From Oscillibacter sp. (GTDB taxonomy: Bacteria > Bacillota > Clostridia > Oscillospirales > Oscillospiraceae): a stretch of 21,148 bases of DNA. Shown here in pieces: positions 1 through 7,647 of this stretch (its first letter is position 1; each line of letters starts with the position of its first letter). The DNA lies in NCBI GenBank assembly GCA_017380995.1, contig JAFOCY010000162.1, positions 1-21,148 of the forward strand, given 5' to 3'. Under the pieces are notes generated by a model. The model was not told the origin of the DNA. It saw only the letters and a program-made list of their open reading frames with translations, and searched no databases. Both the position numbers and the translations under genes were made by a program.

Positions 1-1280
1 CAGACTACTTTTCCGTTGATCATGGTAAGGGCAACAGGACCGGTAGCACCCACGCGGGCAAGGAAGTTCTTGGGATCATGAAGGGCGCCGGTATATTCCA
101 TCTTCTCAACATCGACCATGAAGAGGTCCGCGGCCTTCCCTACTTCCAAAGAACCAAGGTCGCTGCGGCCCAGAGTCTTTGCACCGTTGATGGTAGCACA
201 CTTGAGCATGTCATAGGCGGAAACGCTGCCGCCCCGCAGCTTGGTGTGATACGTCTGCATCAGGTAACCCATGCGCAGGGTATCCAGCATACTGGAGCTG
301 TCATTGGTAGCCGCACCGTCACATCCCAGACTGATGAGAACACCCCGCTCCTGCATAGCCTTGATATCCAGGATGGGGAACCCTCCCAAAATAGCAGGAC
401 CGGGGCAATGGGACACACCGGAACCATACTTGGCCAGAACCTTATGCTCCTCAGGGGTCAGCTCCCAGCCATGGGCAAAGAAAACATCCTCGCCGATGAA
501 GCCCATCTCCTCAAAGAGCTCCAGGCTACGCTTACCGAAACGGGCGACGATCCCCTCATTCTCGCCCTCAGCCAGGTGGGTATGCATATACATCCCCAAC
601 TCTCTTGCCATTGGGATCGTCTCACGGAAGGTCTCATCATAGCAGTTGATGATCTGGCAGGGAGAAGGAACGATTTGGCTCATGGAGAAGGGCTTGGGAT
701 CATGATAGAGCTTGGCAAGGCGCTCACAGTCCTTAATAAACTCTGCGGTAGTCTCCCGCATATTTTCGGGAATAGAGCTGCCTTCCTCGCGAGGCAGGGT
801 ATTGGTACCGCGGCCGGCATGGTAACGGATACCCAGGAGCTGGGCGGCCTCCATCTGACGGTCCACCGGAGCAGTACCGGTTTTCTTAGTATAGCAGTAC
901 TGGTGGTCAAAGGCGGTGGTACAACCGTGCTTGATGAGATCTGCGAAAGCAGTGAGAGAGGAATGGTAGATGACGTCATTGTCGATAATCTGGAAGATCC
1001 GGTAGATCTTGTCGATCCAGTCCATGACGGTAAGATTGGGATAGTCGATGGTGATAAGGTTGCGGACGAAGGTCTGGAAGAAATGATGGTGGGTATTGAC
1101 CATACCGGGGTAGACAAACTTGCCCCTGGCATCGATGATCTCGGCGCCCTCCGCTTCCAGATCCTGCCCGATCTGCACGATGGCGGGACCATCAATGAGG
1201 ATATCACTGTCCCGGTAGACCCGGTCCTCCCCATCGCAGGTCACGATGGCTTTGGCATTTTTAATGAGAATCTTGGACAT
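1..1280 (-). CDS. COG0402 amidohydrolase (8-oxoguanine deaminase/AtzB-like), 3' end cut by window edge
   Basis: Metal-dependent hydrolase of the cytosine-deaminase/chlorohydrolase superfamily, a cytosolic TIM-barrel enzyme that usually deaminates purine or triazine-like rings. I translated it by hand: 426 codons are visible and the C-terminus lies beyond position 1. Metal-ligand motifs are present in order: PGMVNTHHHFFQ (His64, His66), MHTHLAEG (His233, His235, Glu238), FFAHGW (His270) and LGCDGAATNDSS (Asp321). The HHHFFQ and DGAATNDSS forms resemble 8-oxoguanine deaminase and hydroxyatrazine hydrolase more than MTA/SAH deaminase, but the substrate cannot be set from this. The ATG at 1280 follows a clear GGGAGG site. 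It starts 13 nt after the UPF0210 stop, so it is co-transcribed with the UPF0237-UPF0210 pair. The segment SHCPGPAILGG differs from the more common HCPxSN pattern. Confident of the superfamily, not of the substrate. Confidence 0.87.
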   Translation of the reverse strand, partial: MSKILIKNAKAIVTCDGEDRVYRDSDILIDGPAIVQIGQDLEAEGAEIIDARGKFVYPGMVNTHHHFFQTFVRNLITIDYPNLTVMDWIDKIYRIFQIIDNDVIYHSSLTAFADLIKHGCTTAFDHQYCYTKKTGTAPVDRQMEAAQLLGIRYHAGRGTNTLPREEGSSIPENMRETTAEFIKDCERLAKLYHDPKPFSMSQIVPSPCQIINCYDETFRETIPMARELGMYMHTHLAEGENEGIVARFGKRSLELFEEMGFIGEDVFFAHGWELTPEEHKVLAKYGSGVSHCPGPAILGGFPILDIKAMQERGVLISLGCDGAATNDSSSMLDTLRMGYLMQTYHTKLRGGSVSAYDMLKCATINGAKTLGRSDLGSLEVGKAADLFMVDVEKMEYTGALHDPKNFLARVGATGPVALTMINGKVV

Positions 1281-1293
1281 ATGGATTCCTCCC

Positions 1294-2652
1294 TTAGTTT
1301 TTCAGGCTGTGCATAGGGGCGGGGATCCGTCCGCCCCGAGCAATAAAGTCAGCTGCAGACTCTTTATGAACAGGCATTACAGGCGCGCGTCCAAGCAAGC
1401 CGCCCATCTCGATGGTATCGCCCACAGCCTTGCCGGGAGCGGGCAGGAGACGGACAGCGGTGGTCTTGCAGTTCACCATACCAATCGCCGCCTCATCTGC
1501 AATGATGGCAGAGATGGTTTCAGCGGTTGTATCCCCGGGAACGGCGATCATATCAAGGCCCACGGAGCAAACACAGGTCATAGCCTCCAGCTTGTCCAGC
1601 GTCAGCACGCCGCTTCGGGCGGCGGCGATCATGCCCTCGTCTTCGCTCACAGGGATGAAAGCGCCGGAAAGGCCGCCAACAGAGGAAGAGGCCATCACGC
1701 CACCCTTTTTCACAGCATCGTTCAGCATGGCAAGGGCAGCGGTGGTACCATGGGTACCGCAGACCTCCAGGCCCATTTCCTCCAGGATCCGGGCCACACT
1801 GTCACCCACAGCAGGCGTGGGAGCCAGGCTCAGATCCACAATGCCAAAGGGGGTATCCAAACGGCGGCTTGCCTCCTGGGCCACCAGTTGACCCATACGG
1901 GTAATGCGGAACGCAGTTTTCTTCACCGTCTCCGCCACCACTTCAAAGGGCTGCCCCTTCACAGCCTGCAGTGCAGTGTGGACAACGCCGGGACCGGAAA
2001 CACCCACGTTAATGACCTTCTCCGCTTCACCAACACCGTGGAAAGCGCCAGCCATAAAGGGGTTATCCTCCACGGCATTGCAAAATACCACCAGCTTGGC
2101 GCATCCCAATCCGTCCTGGGCTTCGGTAAGCCGAGCCGTCTCCTTAATGATCCGGCCCATAAGAGCCACAGCATCCATATTGATGCCGGCCTTGGTGGAA
2201 CCCACATTTACAGAGGAACACACCAAATCGGTATATGCCAGCGCCTCGGGAATCGAGCGGATCAGATTTTCATCTGCCTTCGTCATCCCCTTTTGCACCA
2301 AAGCGGAGTAACCGCCAATAAAATTGACGCCGCAAGTCTTGGCTGCCCGGTCCAGGGCAAGGGCAAAAGGCAGATAGTCCCTGGTATCGCTGGCGCCGGC
2401 TACCAGAGCCATCGGCGTCACGGAAATGCGCTTATTGACGATGGGGATACCAAACTCCCGCTCAATATCCTCGCCGGTTTTTACCAGCTTTTCTGCATAA
2501 CGGGTGATTTTGTCATAGACCTTATCGCAGGCCTTCTTCGCATCGGGGTCGCAGCAGCTCAGCAAAGAAATACCCATGGTAATGGTCCGGATATCCAGAT
2601 GCTGCTGATCGATCATTTCAATGGTGGAGAGGATCTCCTTTTGGTTCAGCAT
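1294..2652 (-). CDS. UPF0210 / DUF711 family protein (PFL-like fold), function unknown
   Basis: A 452-residue protein that I recognise as UPF0210 (DUF711), a widespread family with a fold distantly related to pyruvate formate-lyase and no assigned reaction. Family hallmarks are SCCDPDA near residue 35, [29 protein letters not shown], and the C-terminal block [15 protein letters not shown] followed by [19 protein letters not shown]. Length is normal for the family. I see no glycyl-radical motif, so it should not be called a formate lyase. The ATG at 2652 follows GAAAGGGGAGAGG. It lies 14 nt after the UPF0237 ACT gene and 13 nt before the amidohydrolase. The UPF0237-UPF0210 pairing is conserved in many Firmicutes, which suggests that the ACT protein senses a ligand for, or partners with, this protein; that is inference. 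Confidence 0.92.
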   Translation of the reverse strand: MLNQKEILSTIEMIDQQHLDIRTITMGISLLSCCDPDAKKACDKVYDKITRYAEKLVKTGEDIEREFGIPIVNKRISVTPMALVAGASDTRDYLPFALALDRAAKTCGVNFIGGYSALVQKGMTKADENLIRSIPEALAYTDLVCSSVNVGSTKAGINMDAVALMGRIIKETARLTEAQDGLGCAKLVVFCNAVEDNPFMAGAFHGVGEAEKVINVGVSGPGVVHTALQAVKGQPFEVVAETVKKTAFRITRMGQLVAQEASRRLDTPFGIVDLSLAPTPAVGDSVARILEEMGLEVCGTHGTTAALAMLNDAVKKGGVMASSSVGGLSGAFIPVSEDEGMIAAARSGVLTLDKLEAMTCVCSVGLDMIAVPGDTTAETISAIIADEAAIGMVNCKTTAVRLLPAPGKAVGDTIEMGGLLGRAPVMPVHKESAADFIARGGRIPAPMHSLKN

Positions 2653-2666
2653 AGCCCTCTCCCCTT

Positions 2667-2936
2667 TCAGATCCTGTGCATAGCATCAAAGATTTCCTCC
2701 CGCTGGATGCGGATGGAGATCTCCATTTTCTTACCCAGTTCCTCCAGCTTCTCCCGCAGGTCCCCTACAGAGGACTTAGAAGCGCTCACATCCACAGCCA
2801 TGACCATGGTGAAAGAGCCCTGAAGAATGGTCTGGGAGATATCCAGAATGTTCACGTTGTCTTCAGCCAGCAAAGCACAGATGGCGGCGATAATACCCAC
2901 TTTGTCCTGACCTACGACGGTAACAATGGCGTTCAT
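2667..2936 (-). CDS. UPF0237 ACT-domain protein
   Basis: An 89-residue stand-alone ACT domain. The first strand [20 protein letters not shown] runs into the ligand-loop helix, then [22 protein letters not shown] gives the second and third strands, the usual GcvR-like arrangement. ACT domains normally bind amino acids or similar small molecules and dimerise. There is no DNA-binding or catalytic region, so a sensor or partner role is most likely, presumably for the UPF0210 protein encoded 14 nt downstream. The ATG at 2936 has a strong GAGGAGG site eight bases upstream. It is the first gene of a three-gene unit with its own promoter just after the lysC hairpin. UPF0237 length and motifs are complete. 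Confidence 0.92.
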   Translation of the reverse strand: MNAIVTVVGQDKVGIIAAICALLAEDNVNILDISQTILQGSFTMVMAVDVSASKSSVGDLREKLEELGKKMEISIRIQREEIFDAMHRI

Positions 2937-2971
2937 AAAAGTTTCCTCCTCAGGAATAGTTTAACGCTGTT

Positions 2972-3000
2972 ATTTTAGCACAATTTTTTGCCGGATACAA
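2972..3000 (-). promoter_or_regulatory. Sigma-A-type promoter for the UPF0237-UPF0210-amidohydrolase unit
   Basis: On the minus strand TTGTAT (2995-3000) and TAAAAT (2972-2977) are separated by exactly 17 bp, and the -10 is preceded by TGTGC, an extended TRTGn element. The expected transcription start is near 2965, giving a leader of about 30 nt. The -35 directly abuts the lysC 3' hairpin. Confidence 0.65.
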
Positions 3001-3031
3001 GATACGGGCGTACACCCGGTACGCCCGTATC
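3001..3031 (-). terminator. Hairpin at the lysC 3' end
   Basis: A perfect 12-bp inverted repeat (GATACGGGCGTA with TACGCCCGTATC) around a 7-nt loop, 13 nt after the lysC stop. There is no immediate U-run on the minus strand (TTGTATCC follows), so it may be a weak intrinsic terminator or an mRNA 3'-end stabiliser. Confidence 0.55.
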
Positions 3032-3044
3032 CTATATTTTCAGA

Positions 3045-4256
3045 TCAATCCATATCAAAAAACTTATCGTGGATGGCCTTAACAGCCCGATTAACATCCT
3101 TTTCGTCCAGGATCACAGAAAGACGGATCTCGGAGGTGGAGATCATCTGGATGTTGATGCCGGCCTCATAGAGCGCTTCGAAGGTCTTGGCGGCAATGCC
3201 TGCATTGCTCATCAGGCCCATACCTACGATGGAGACCTTGCCCACCTTGTTATCGGCCTCGATATGGTCAAACTTCAAAGACTCCTTGTTTTCCTCCAGA
3301 ATGGAAATTGCCGCTTCCATATCCTTTTGATGAATGGTGAAGGAGATATCCTTAGTGTCATCGCGGCCAATGGACTGAAGGATATTGTCCACATTGATAT
3401 TCTTACGGCTCATCAGCGCAAAGACCTGGAACGCAACGCCGGGACTATGCTGCAGTCCCACCAGGGAGATATGTGCAATACTGGTGTCCTTTGCAACACC
3501 TGCGATATTCGTCTTTTCCACTTTGGCGACCTCCTTGATTTTCGTGCCGGGCTTGCGCTCAAGACTGGACACGACTTCCATATTCACTCTGAATTTCTTT
3601 GCCAGTTCCACGCTGCGGTTATGCAGCACCTGGGCGCCCTGGGACGCAAGTTCCAACATCTCGTCATAGCTGATCTCGTTCATCTTGCGTGCAGTCGGTA
3701 CGATACGGGGATCAGTGGTATAAACACCATCCACATCCGTATAGATCTGGCACAGATCCGCATGGAATGCGGCCGCCAGGGCAACAGCACTGGTATCACT
3801 GCCGCCGCGGCCCAAGGTGGTGACATCGCCTCTGCGGTCAATCCCCTGGAAACCAGTGACGATCACGATGCGGTGCTGGTCCAGTTCGGCACGGACACGC
3901 TCCGTGTTGATCTTCTTGATGCGGGCATCAGAATGGACACCGGTAGAATGGATGCCCACCTGCCAGGCAGTCAGGGAAATACAGGGCAGACCCATGCCCT
4001 GCAGGGCCATGGCGCACAGCGCAACAGAGATCTGCTCACCGGTAGCCAGAAGCATATCCATCTCCCGCTTGGAGCTGTTAGGATTGATTTCTTCCGCCTT
4101 TGCAATGAGGTCATCGGTGGTATCGCCCTGGGCGGACAGAACCACGATCACATCGTTACCACGCAAATAAGTCTCCGCAATGATACCGGCGACATTTTGG
4201 ATATGCTTTGCATCCTTCACGGAGCTGCCGCCGAATTTTTGTACGATCAAACTCAT
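3045..4256 (-). CDS. lysC: Aspartate kinase with tandem C-terminal ACT domains
   Basis: Phosphorylates L-aspartate, the first committed step to lysine, threonine, methionine and diaminopimelate. The 403-residue protein has the kinase domain first (KFGGSS at 7-12, GRGGSDTSAVAL at 149-160, YTDVDGVYTTDPR at 172-184). Two ACT domains follow, at about 262-330 (HISLVGLQHSPGVAFQVF) and 338-403 (KVSIVGMGLMSNAGIAAKTF). This is the length and layout of monofunctional LysC, which is feedback-inhibited by lysine and/or threonine in known members; which effector applies here cannot be read directly. The ATG at 4256 follows GAAGGAA. It lies 66 nt downstream of hom and is the last gene of the UPF0735-hom-lysC operon, so flux into and through the homoserine branch is co-expressed. 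A 12-bp hairpin follows the stop. Confidence 0.96.
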   Translation of the reverse strand: MSLIVQKFGGSSVKDAKHIQNVAGIIAETYLRGNDVIVVLSAQGDTTDDLIAKAEEINPNSSKREMDMLLATGEQISVALCAMALQGMGLPCISLTAWQVGIHSTGVHSDARIKKINTERVRAELDQHRIVIVTGFQGIDRRGDVTTLGRGGSDTSAVALAAAFHADLCQIYTDVDGVYTTDPRIVPTARKMNEISYDEMLELASQGAQVLHNRSVELAKKFRVNMEVVSSLERKPGTKIKEVAKVEKTNIAGVAKDTSIAHISLVGLQHSPGVAFQVFALMSRKNINVDNILQSIGRDDTKDISFTIHQKDMEAAISILEENKESLKFDHIEADNKVGKVSIVGMGLMSNAGIAAKTFEALYEAGINIQMISTSEIRLSVILDEKDVNRAVKAIHDKFFDMD

Positions 4257-4322
4257 CAGTTGTTCCTTCTTTGCTCAAGAATAGGTCCACCACAGTATAC
4301 GCCGGTGGAAGCAAAATCGCCC

Positions 4323-5504
4323 TTACAGGACACGCAGCACTGCACAAGCGCCCAACGCGGCAGCGGCAGCCTTTGCATCAGCTTCCTTCATCGGTGCGGT
4401 AATAACTGCACCGGGAGCCAGTTCCTCTGCCTCGCCGCACTCCTTCCGGGCAGCCTCGGCAGAGAATTCACCCCGCAAGTACCATCTCATGGAAAGCTCC
4501 TTGATATCTGCCAGGCAGGCGCCTTCGCTCCAACCGATATTACGGCGCTTGGTGCGATGCTCGATCACGTCCAGAACATCGCCCATAACTGCAGAAGCGG
4601 TGGGCAGATCGCCGGCACCGCGGCCATAGAACATCACGTCACCCACGGCGTTGCCGCGGATCATGACTGCATTGAACACATCATCCACGGTAGCAATGGG
4701 ATTATCCTGAGAAACCAGGTGAGGTGCAACATAAGCTGCTACCTTACCGTCCTCCATGCGCATAGCGTGGCCCAGAAGCTTTACGCGGTAGCCGGCAGAA
4801 GCGGCAATGTCCACATCCTTCAGGTCCAGAGCGCTGATTCCCTCCATGCTGACTTCAGCGGGCTTCACTTCCTTGCCCCAGGCAAGGTCGGAAAGGATAC
4901 AGATCTTGCGGCCGGCATCAATACCCTCCACATCGGCAGTAGGATCGGCCTCAGCATAGCCCTTGGCCTGTGCCTCCTTCAGTGCCTCAGCAAAGGAGAC
5001 GCCGCCCTTGACCATGCGGGTGAGGATATAGTTGGTGGTGCCGTTGAGAATACCGGCGATCTCTTCGATCTGGTTGGCAGCCAGGCACTGGAACAGAGGA
5101 CGCAGCAGAGGAATACCACCGCCAACGCTGGCCTCAAAGAGATAGTTCACGTTCTTTTCCTTGGCGATTTCCAGAAGCTCGCGTCCATAGGTAGCCACCA
5201 ATTCCTTATTGGAGGTCACCACGTGCTTTCCAGCCTGAAGAGCACGGCGGGTAAAGTCCAGAGCCACCCGTGCTCCACCGATGGTCTCCACCACCACGTC
5301 TACCTCAGGGTCGTTCTCGATAATGGAAAAGTCCTTGATCATCTTGGCTGCGTAGGGGCTGTCAGGAAAATCCCGGACATCCAGGATGTACTTGACGTTA
5401 ACTTCCTCACCCAGATTTGCAGCGATAGAGTCATGGTTCATACGGGCAACTTCAGCAACACCCGCACCAACCGTACCAAAACCCATAATTGCGATATTAG
5501 CCAT
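4323..5504 (-). CDS. hom: Homoserine dehydrogenase with abbreviated C-terminal ACT-like region
   Basis: Reduces aspartate semialdehyde to homoserine with NAD(P)H. I chose the ATG at 5504 (393 residues) over an in-frame start 27 nt upstream because AAAGGAGAG sits at ideal spacing and the protein then begins MANIAIMGFGTVGAG, the Rossmann nucleotide-binding loop. Further motifs are SNKELVATYG (98-107), GILNGTTNYILTRM (151-164) and the catalytic block EADPTADVEGIDAGRK (185-200), where Asp196 and Lys200 match the Asp/Lys catalytic pair of the family. The C-terminus is odd: after WYLRGEF (341-347) only about 45 residues remain, without the PGVLAxI loop or second strand of a normal ACT domain. Related Firmicute enzymes of about 430 residues carry a complete ACT. 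It lies 51 nt after the UPF0735 ACT gene. Confidence 0.95.
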   Translation of the reverse strand: MANIAIMGFGTVGAGVAEVARMNHDSIAANLGEEVNVKYILDVRDFPDSPYAAKMIKDFSIIENDPEVDVVVETIGGARVALDFTRRALQAGKHVVTSNKELVATYGRELLEIAKEKNVNYLFEASVGGGIPLLRPLFQCLAANQIEEIAGILNGTTNYILTRMVKGGVSFAEALKEAQAKGYAEADPTADVEGIDAGRKICILSDLAWGKEVKPAEVSMEGISALDLKDVDIAASAGYRVKLLGHAMRMEDGKVAAYVAPHLVSQDNPIATVDDVFNAVMIRGNAVGDVMFYGRGAGDLPTASAVMGDVLDVIEHRTKRRNIGWSEGACLADIKELSMRWYLRGEFSAEAARKECGEAEELAPGAVITAPMKEADAKAAAAALGACAVLRVL

Positions 5505-5555
5505 GATCGTCTCTCCTTTATTTGTAATCATATATATACGCTCGTTACATACAGC

Positions 5556-5996
5556 TCATCCTGCCAGGATCTCAAATTTCACAACACCCTCCAGGTTTGC
5601 CACCTGACCCAACAGCTGCTCCAAAGACTCCTCCATATCAGATGTCTCCGCGCTGATCGTCAGCGCCGCGCAGCCATTGGTGGGAATGGACTGGTTGATG
5701 GTAAGAATATTGGCTCCGGAAGCCGCAAATACGCTCAGTACCCTGGAAAGAACGCCCGCGGTATCCTTCAGCATGGCGTAAAAGGTGATGATGTGCTCAG
5801 ACTTCATATCATTGAACGGCTGCACAGAATCCTTGTATTTGTAAAAGGCGCTTCGGCTGATCCCAACCATCTTCGTAGCCGCACCCACGGTATCAACTTC
5901 ACCGGACTGCATCATTCGCTTGGCCTCTGCTACCTTGATAAAAATTTCGGGCAGTGCCTCCGCTGCAACCAGATAATATTTGACAGGTTTCGCCAT
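5556..5996 (-). CDS. UPF0735 ACT-domain protein with HTH-like N-terminus (PheB/ACT family)
   Basis: A 146-residue protein of the UPF0735 family, which includes Bacillus PheB. I start it at the ATG at 5996 (MAKPVKYYLV) because AGGAGG lies eight bases upstream; the GTG at 6005 overlaps that site. Residues 1-65 are mostly helical, and VGAATKMVGISRSAFYKYKD (about 38-57) strongly resembles a helix-turn-helix. Residues 70-146 are an ACT domain (HIITFYAMLKDTAGVLSRVL, then ANILTINQSIP). This combination suggests an amino-acid-responsive regulator or an effector subunit; no reaction is known. As first gene of the operon with hom and lysC, it is a reasonable candidate to sense threonine, homoserine or a related amino acid. 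That role is inference from position. Confidence 0.9.
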   Translation of the reverse strand: MAKPVKYYLVAAEALPEIFIKVAEAKRMMQSGEVDTVGAATKMVGISRSAFYKYKDSVQPFNDMKSEHIITFYAMLKDTAGVLSRVLSVFAASGANILTINQSIPTNGCAALTISAETSDMEESLEQLLGQVANLEGVVKFEILAG

Positions 5997-6036
5997 CCCG
6001 TCCACCTCCTGCGGTCATTTGTCTTTCAGCAAAGCT

Positions 6037-6066
6037 ATCTTACCACATTTTCCCCGCTTTACGCAA
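6037..6066 (-). promoter_or_regulatory. Sigma-A-type promoter for UPF0735-hom-lysC
   Basis: On the minus strand TTGCGT (6061-6066) and TAAGAT (6037-6042) are 18 bp apart, with TGTGG immediately before the -10. The start site would be near 6030, leaving a leader of about 34 nt, too short for a riboswitch or attenuator. Control, if any, is probably at initiation or post-translational. Confidence 0.55.
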
Positions 6067-6152
6067 GGAAAGTGTGTAAAATTTCTTTGTCTAAAATAGT
6101 GAAATTCAACCTCCGTTCTCAGCTCACTATGGACATTTTGCAAAAAAGCATA

Positions 6153-6186
6153 AAAATGGAGACTGTCTTCCGACAGTCTCCATTTT
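6153..6186 (-). terminator. Intrinsic terminator ending the ddl-to-aminopeptidase operon
   Basis: A perfect 15-bp stem (AAAATGGAGACTGTC with GACAGTCTCCATTTT) and a 4-nt loop, 17 nt after the aminopeptidase stop. On the minus strand TATGCTTTTTTG follows. The A/T-rich base of the stem could also work on the plus strand. Confidence 0.88.
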
Positions 6187-6203
6187 GTCCGTATATCGAA
6201 AAC

Positions 6204-7607
6204 TCAAGTCTTTGCTTGATAAACAGCCTTTACGCCCTTGTAGGTCTCATAGCAGTCCAGCTTGCTGACGGTTTCAAATGGTGCATGCATGCTCAGCACA
6301 GGAACACCTGCGTCCAGCGTGGTAATGTTGCGGTTTGCCATATACATAGCCACCGTACCGCCGCCGCCTGCATCCACTTTGCCAAGCTCTGCGATCTGCC
6401 AAATCACATTGGCCTCGTCAAAAAGGCTGCGGATATAGGCAACCGTCTCCGCATCAGCGTCAGAGGCGCCGGACTTGCCCCGTGCGCCGGTATACTTGCA
6501 AAGGCCAATGCCATAATTCACAAAGGCGGAATTGCGCTTTTCGTAAACTTCTGCAAAATCAGGGTCATAGGCTGCGGTCACATCCGCGCTGAGGCAGAAG
6601 GACTTCTCATAACACACCCGAAGCGCAACGCCCTGGGCATCGCACAGATCTTCCATAAAGGTATCAAAAGCAGCAGACTGCATACCGGTGACGCCATCAG
6701 AACCGATTTCCTCCTTGTCCGCCAAGATACATACGGCGGTCTTGGCAGGAGTCTTGGGAAGATCCAGCAAAGCCTTCAAGGAAGCGTAGGCGCAAACACG
6801 GTCATCGTGGCCATAGGCACCGATCATGGATCTATCCAGACCGATATCGCAGGCGTTCTGAGCAGGAACAGCCTCCAACTCAGCAGAGTTGAAGTCGTCC
6901 TCGGTGATGCCATACTTCTCATAAAGAAGCTTCATCACCGCCAGTTTCACCCGGCCGGAATCCTCTTCATCGCCGATGGGACGGCTGCCCAGCAGCAGAT
7001 TCAGCGTCTCACCGGGGATCGCACTGGCCAGAGGCTTTTTGCTCTGCTCCGCGCCCAGGTGAGGCAGCAGGTCCGTAATCACCAATTTAGGATCTCCCAT
7101 TTCCCCGCCAATGTTCACCGTCACGGTAGAGCCGTCTTTCATAGCCACCACACCATGAAGCTCCATCGGCATCGCCACCCACTGGTACTTACGGATACCA
7201 CCATAATAGTGGGTCTTGAAGAAAGCCATCTCCGCTTCTTCATAGAGGGGATTGGGCTTCAGGTCCAACCGGGGAGAGTCGATATGGGCGGCGGCGATCT
7301 GCGCGCCCTCAGCAAGAGACTTTTCACCGATATGGGCCAGCATCACACCTTTGCCACGGTTAGAAACATAGAGCTTATCGCCGCTCTTTACCTCCATACC
7401 CCGCACATAGGGTCGGTAACCGGCACCTTCCGCCATGCGGATCGCCTCCAGCGCGCACAGCCGCTCTGTCTTACCCGCGTCCAAGAATGCTTTGTAGCCC
7501 TCACAATAGGCATTCATAGCCGTCTCATAGCCTTCATCGACGCAGTCATAGCCATTCTTCTTGGTGGAAAGCAGCTTCTTTTTCAGTTCCTTGATCTCAT
7601 CAGACAT
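6204..7607 (-). CDS. M18-family metallo-aminopeptidase
   Basis: A dinuclear-zinc aminopeptidase that removes N-terminal, often acidic, residues from peptides in the cytoplasm; M18 enzymes form tetrahedral dodecamers. The 467-residue length fits the bacterial M18 group. Metal and catalytic motifs are AAHIDSPRLDLKP (His109), YGHDDR (Asp268 region), ADKEEIGSDG (Glu299/Glu300), LSADVTAAYDPD (Asp342) and SMHAPFETVSKLD (His441). VDAGGGGTVAMYMA (411-424) is the family glycine-rich loop. No signal peptide is visible. It is the last gene of the long minus-strand operon, 40 nt after the Sua5-CoaE gene, followed by a strong terminator. The ATG at 7607 follows GGAGGAAACTCTTT. Substrate preference cannot be assigned. 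Confidence 0.94.
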   Translation of the reverse strand: MSDEIKELKKKLLSTKKNGYDCVDEGYETAMNAYCEGYKAFLDAGKTERLCALEAIRMAEGAGYRPYVRGMEVKSGDKLYVSNRGKGVMLAHIGEKSLAEGAQIAAAHIDSPRLDLKPNPLYEEAEMAFFKTHYYGGIRKYQWVAMPMELHGVVAMKDGSTVTVNIGGEMGDPKLVITDLLPHLGAEQSKKPLASAIPGETLNLLLGSRPIGDEEDSGRVKLAVMKLLYEKYGITEDDFNSAELEAVPAQNACDIGLDRSMIGAYGHDDRVCAYASLKALLDLPKTPAKTAVCILADKEEIGSDGVTGMQSAAFDTFMEDLCDAQGVALRVCYEKSFCLSADVTAAYDPDFAEVYEKRNSAFVNYGIGLCKYTGARGKSGASDADAETVAYIRSLFDEANVIWQIAELGKVDAGGGGTVAMYMANRNITTLDAGVPVLSMHAPFETVSKLDCYETYKGVKAVYQAKT

Positions 7608-7647
7608 AAAGAGTTTCCTCCTGAATCAATATTGTTGCGCAGCTTTA

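Noticed and set aside
1294..2652. Pyruvate formate-lyase
   Set aside because: The family has only a distant PFL-like fold; no glycyl-radical motif or activating enzyme gene is seen.
1246..2823. A 525-codon plus-strand frame opposite the UPF0210 gene
   Set aside because: It lies antisense to UPF0210, spans its flanking intergenic gaps, and has no domain signal.
4287..4308. CCACC/GGTGG repeat and a TATACT box in the hom-lysC gap as a separate lysC promoter or attenuator
   Set aside because: There is no acceptable -35 at 16-18 bp and the stem is only 5 bp with a 12-nt loop.
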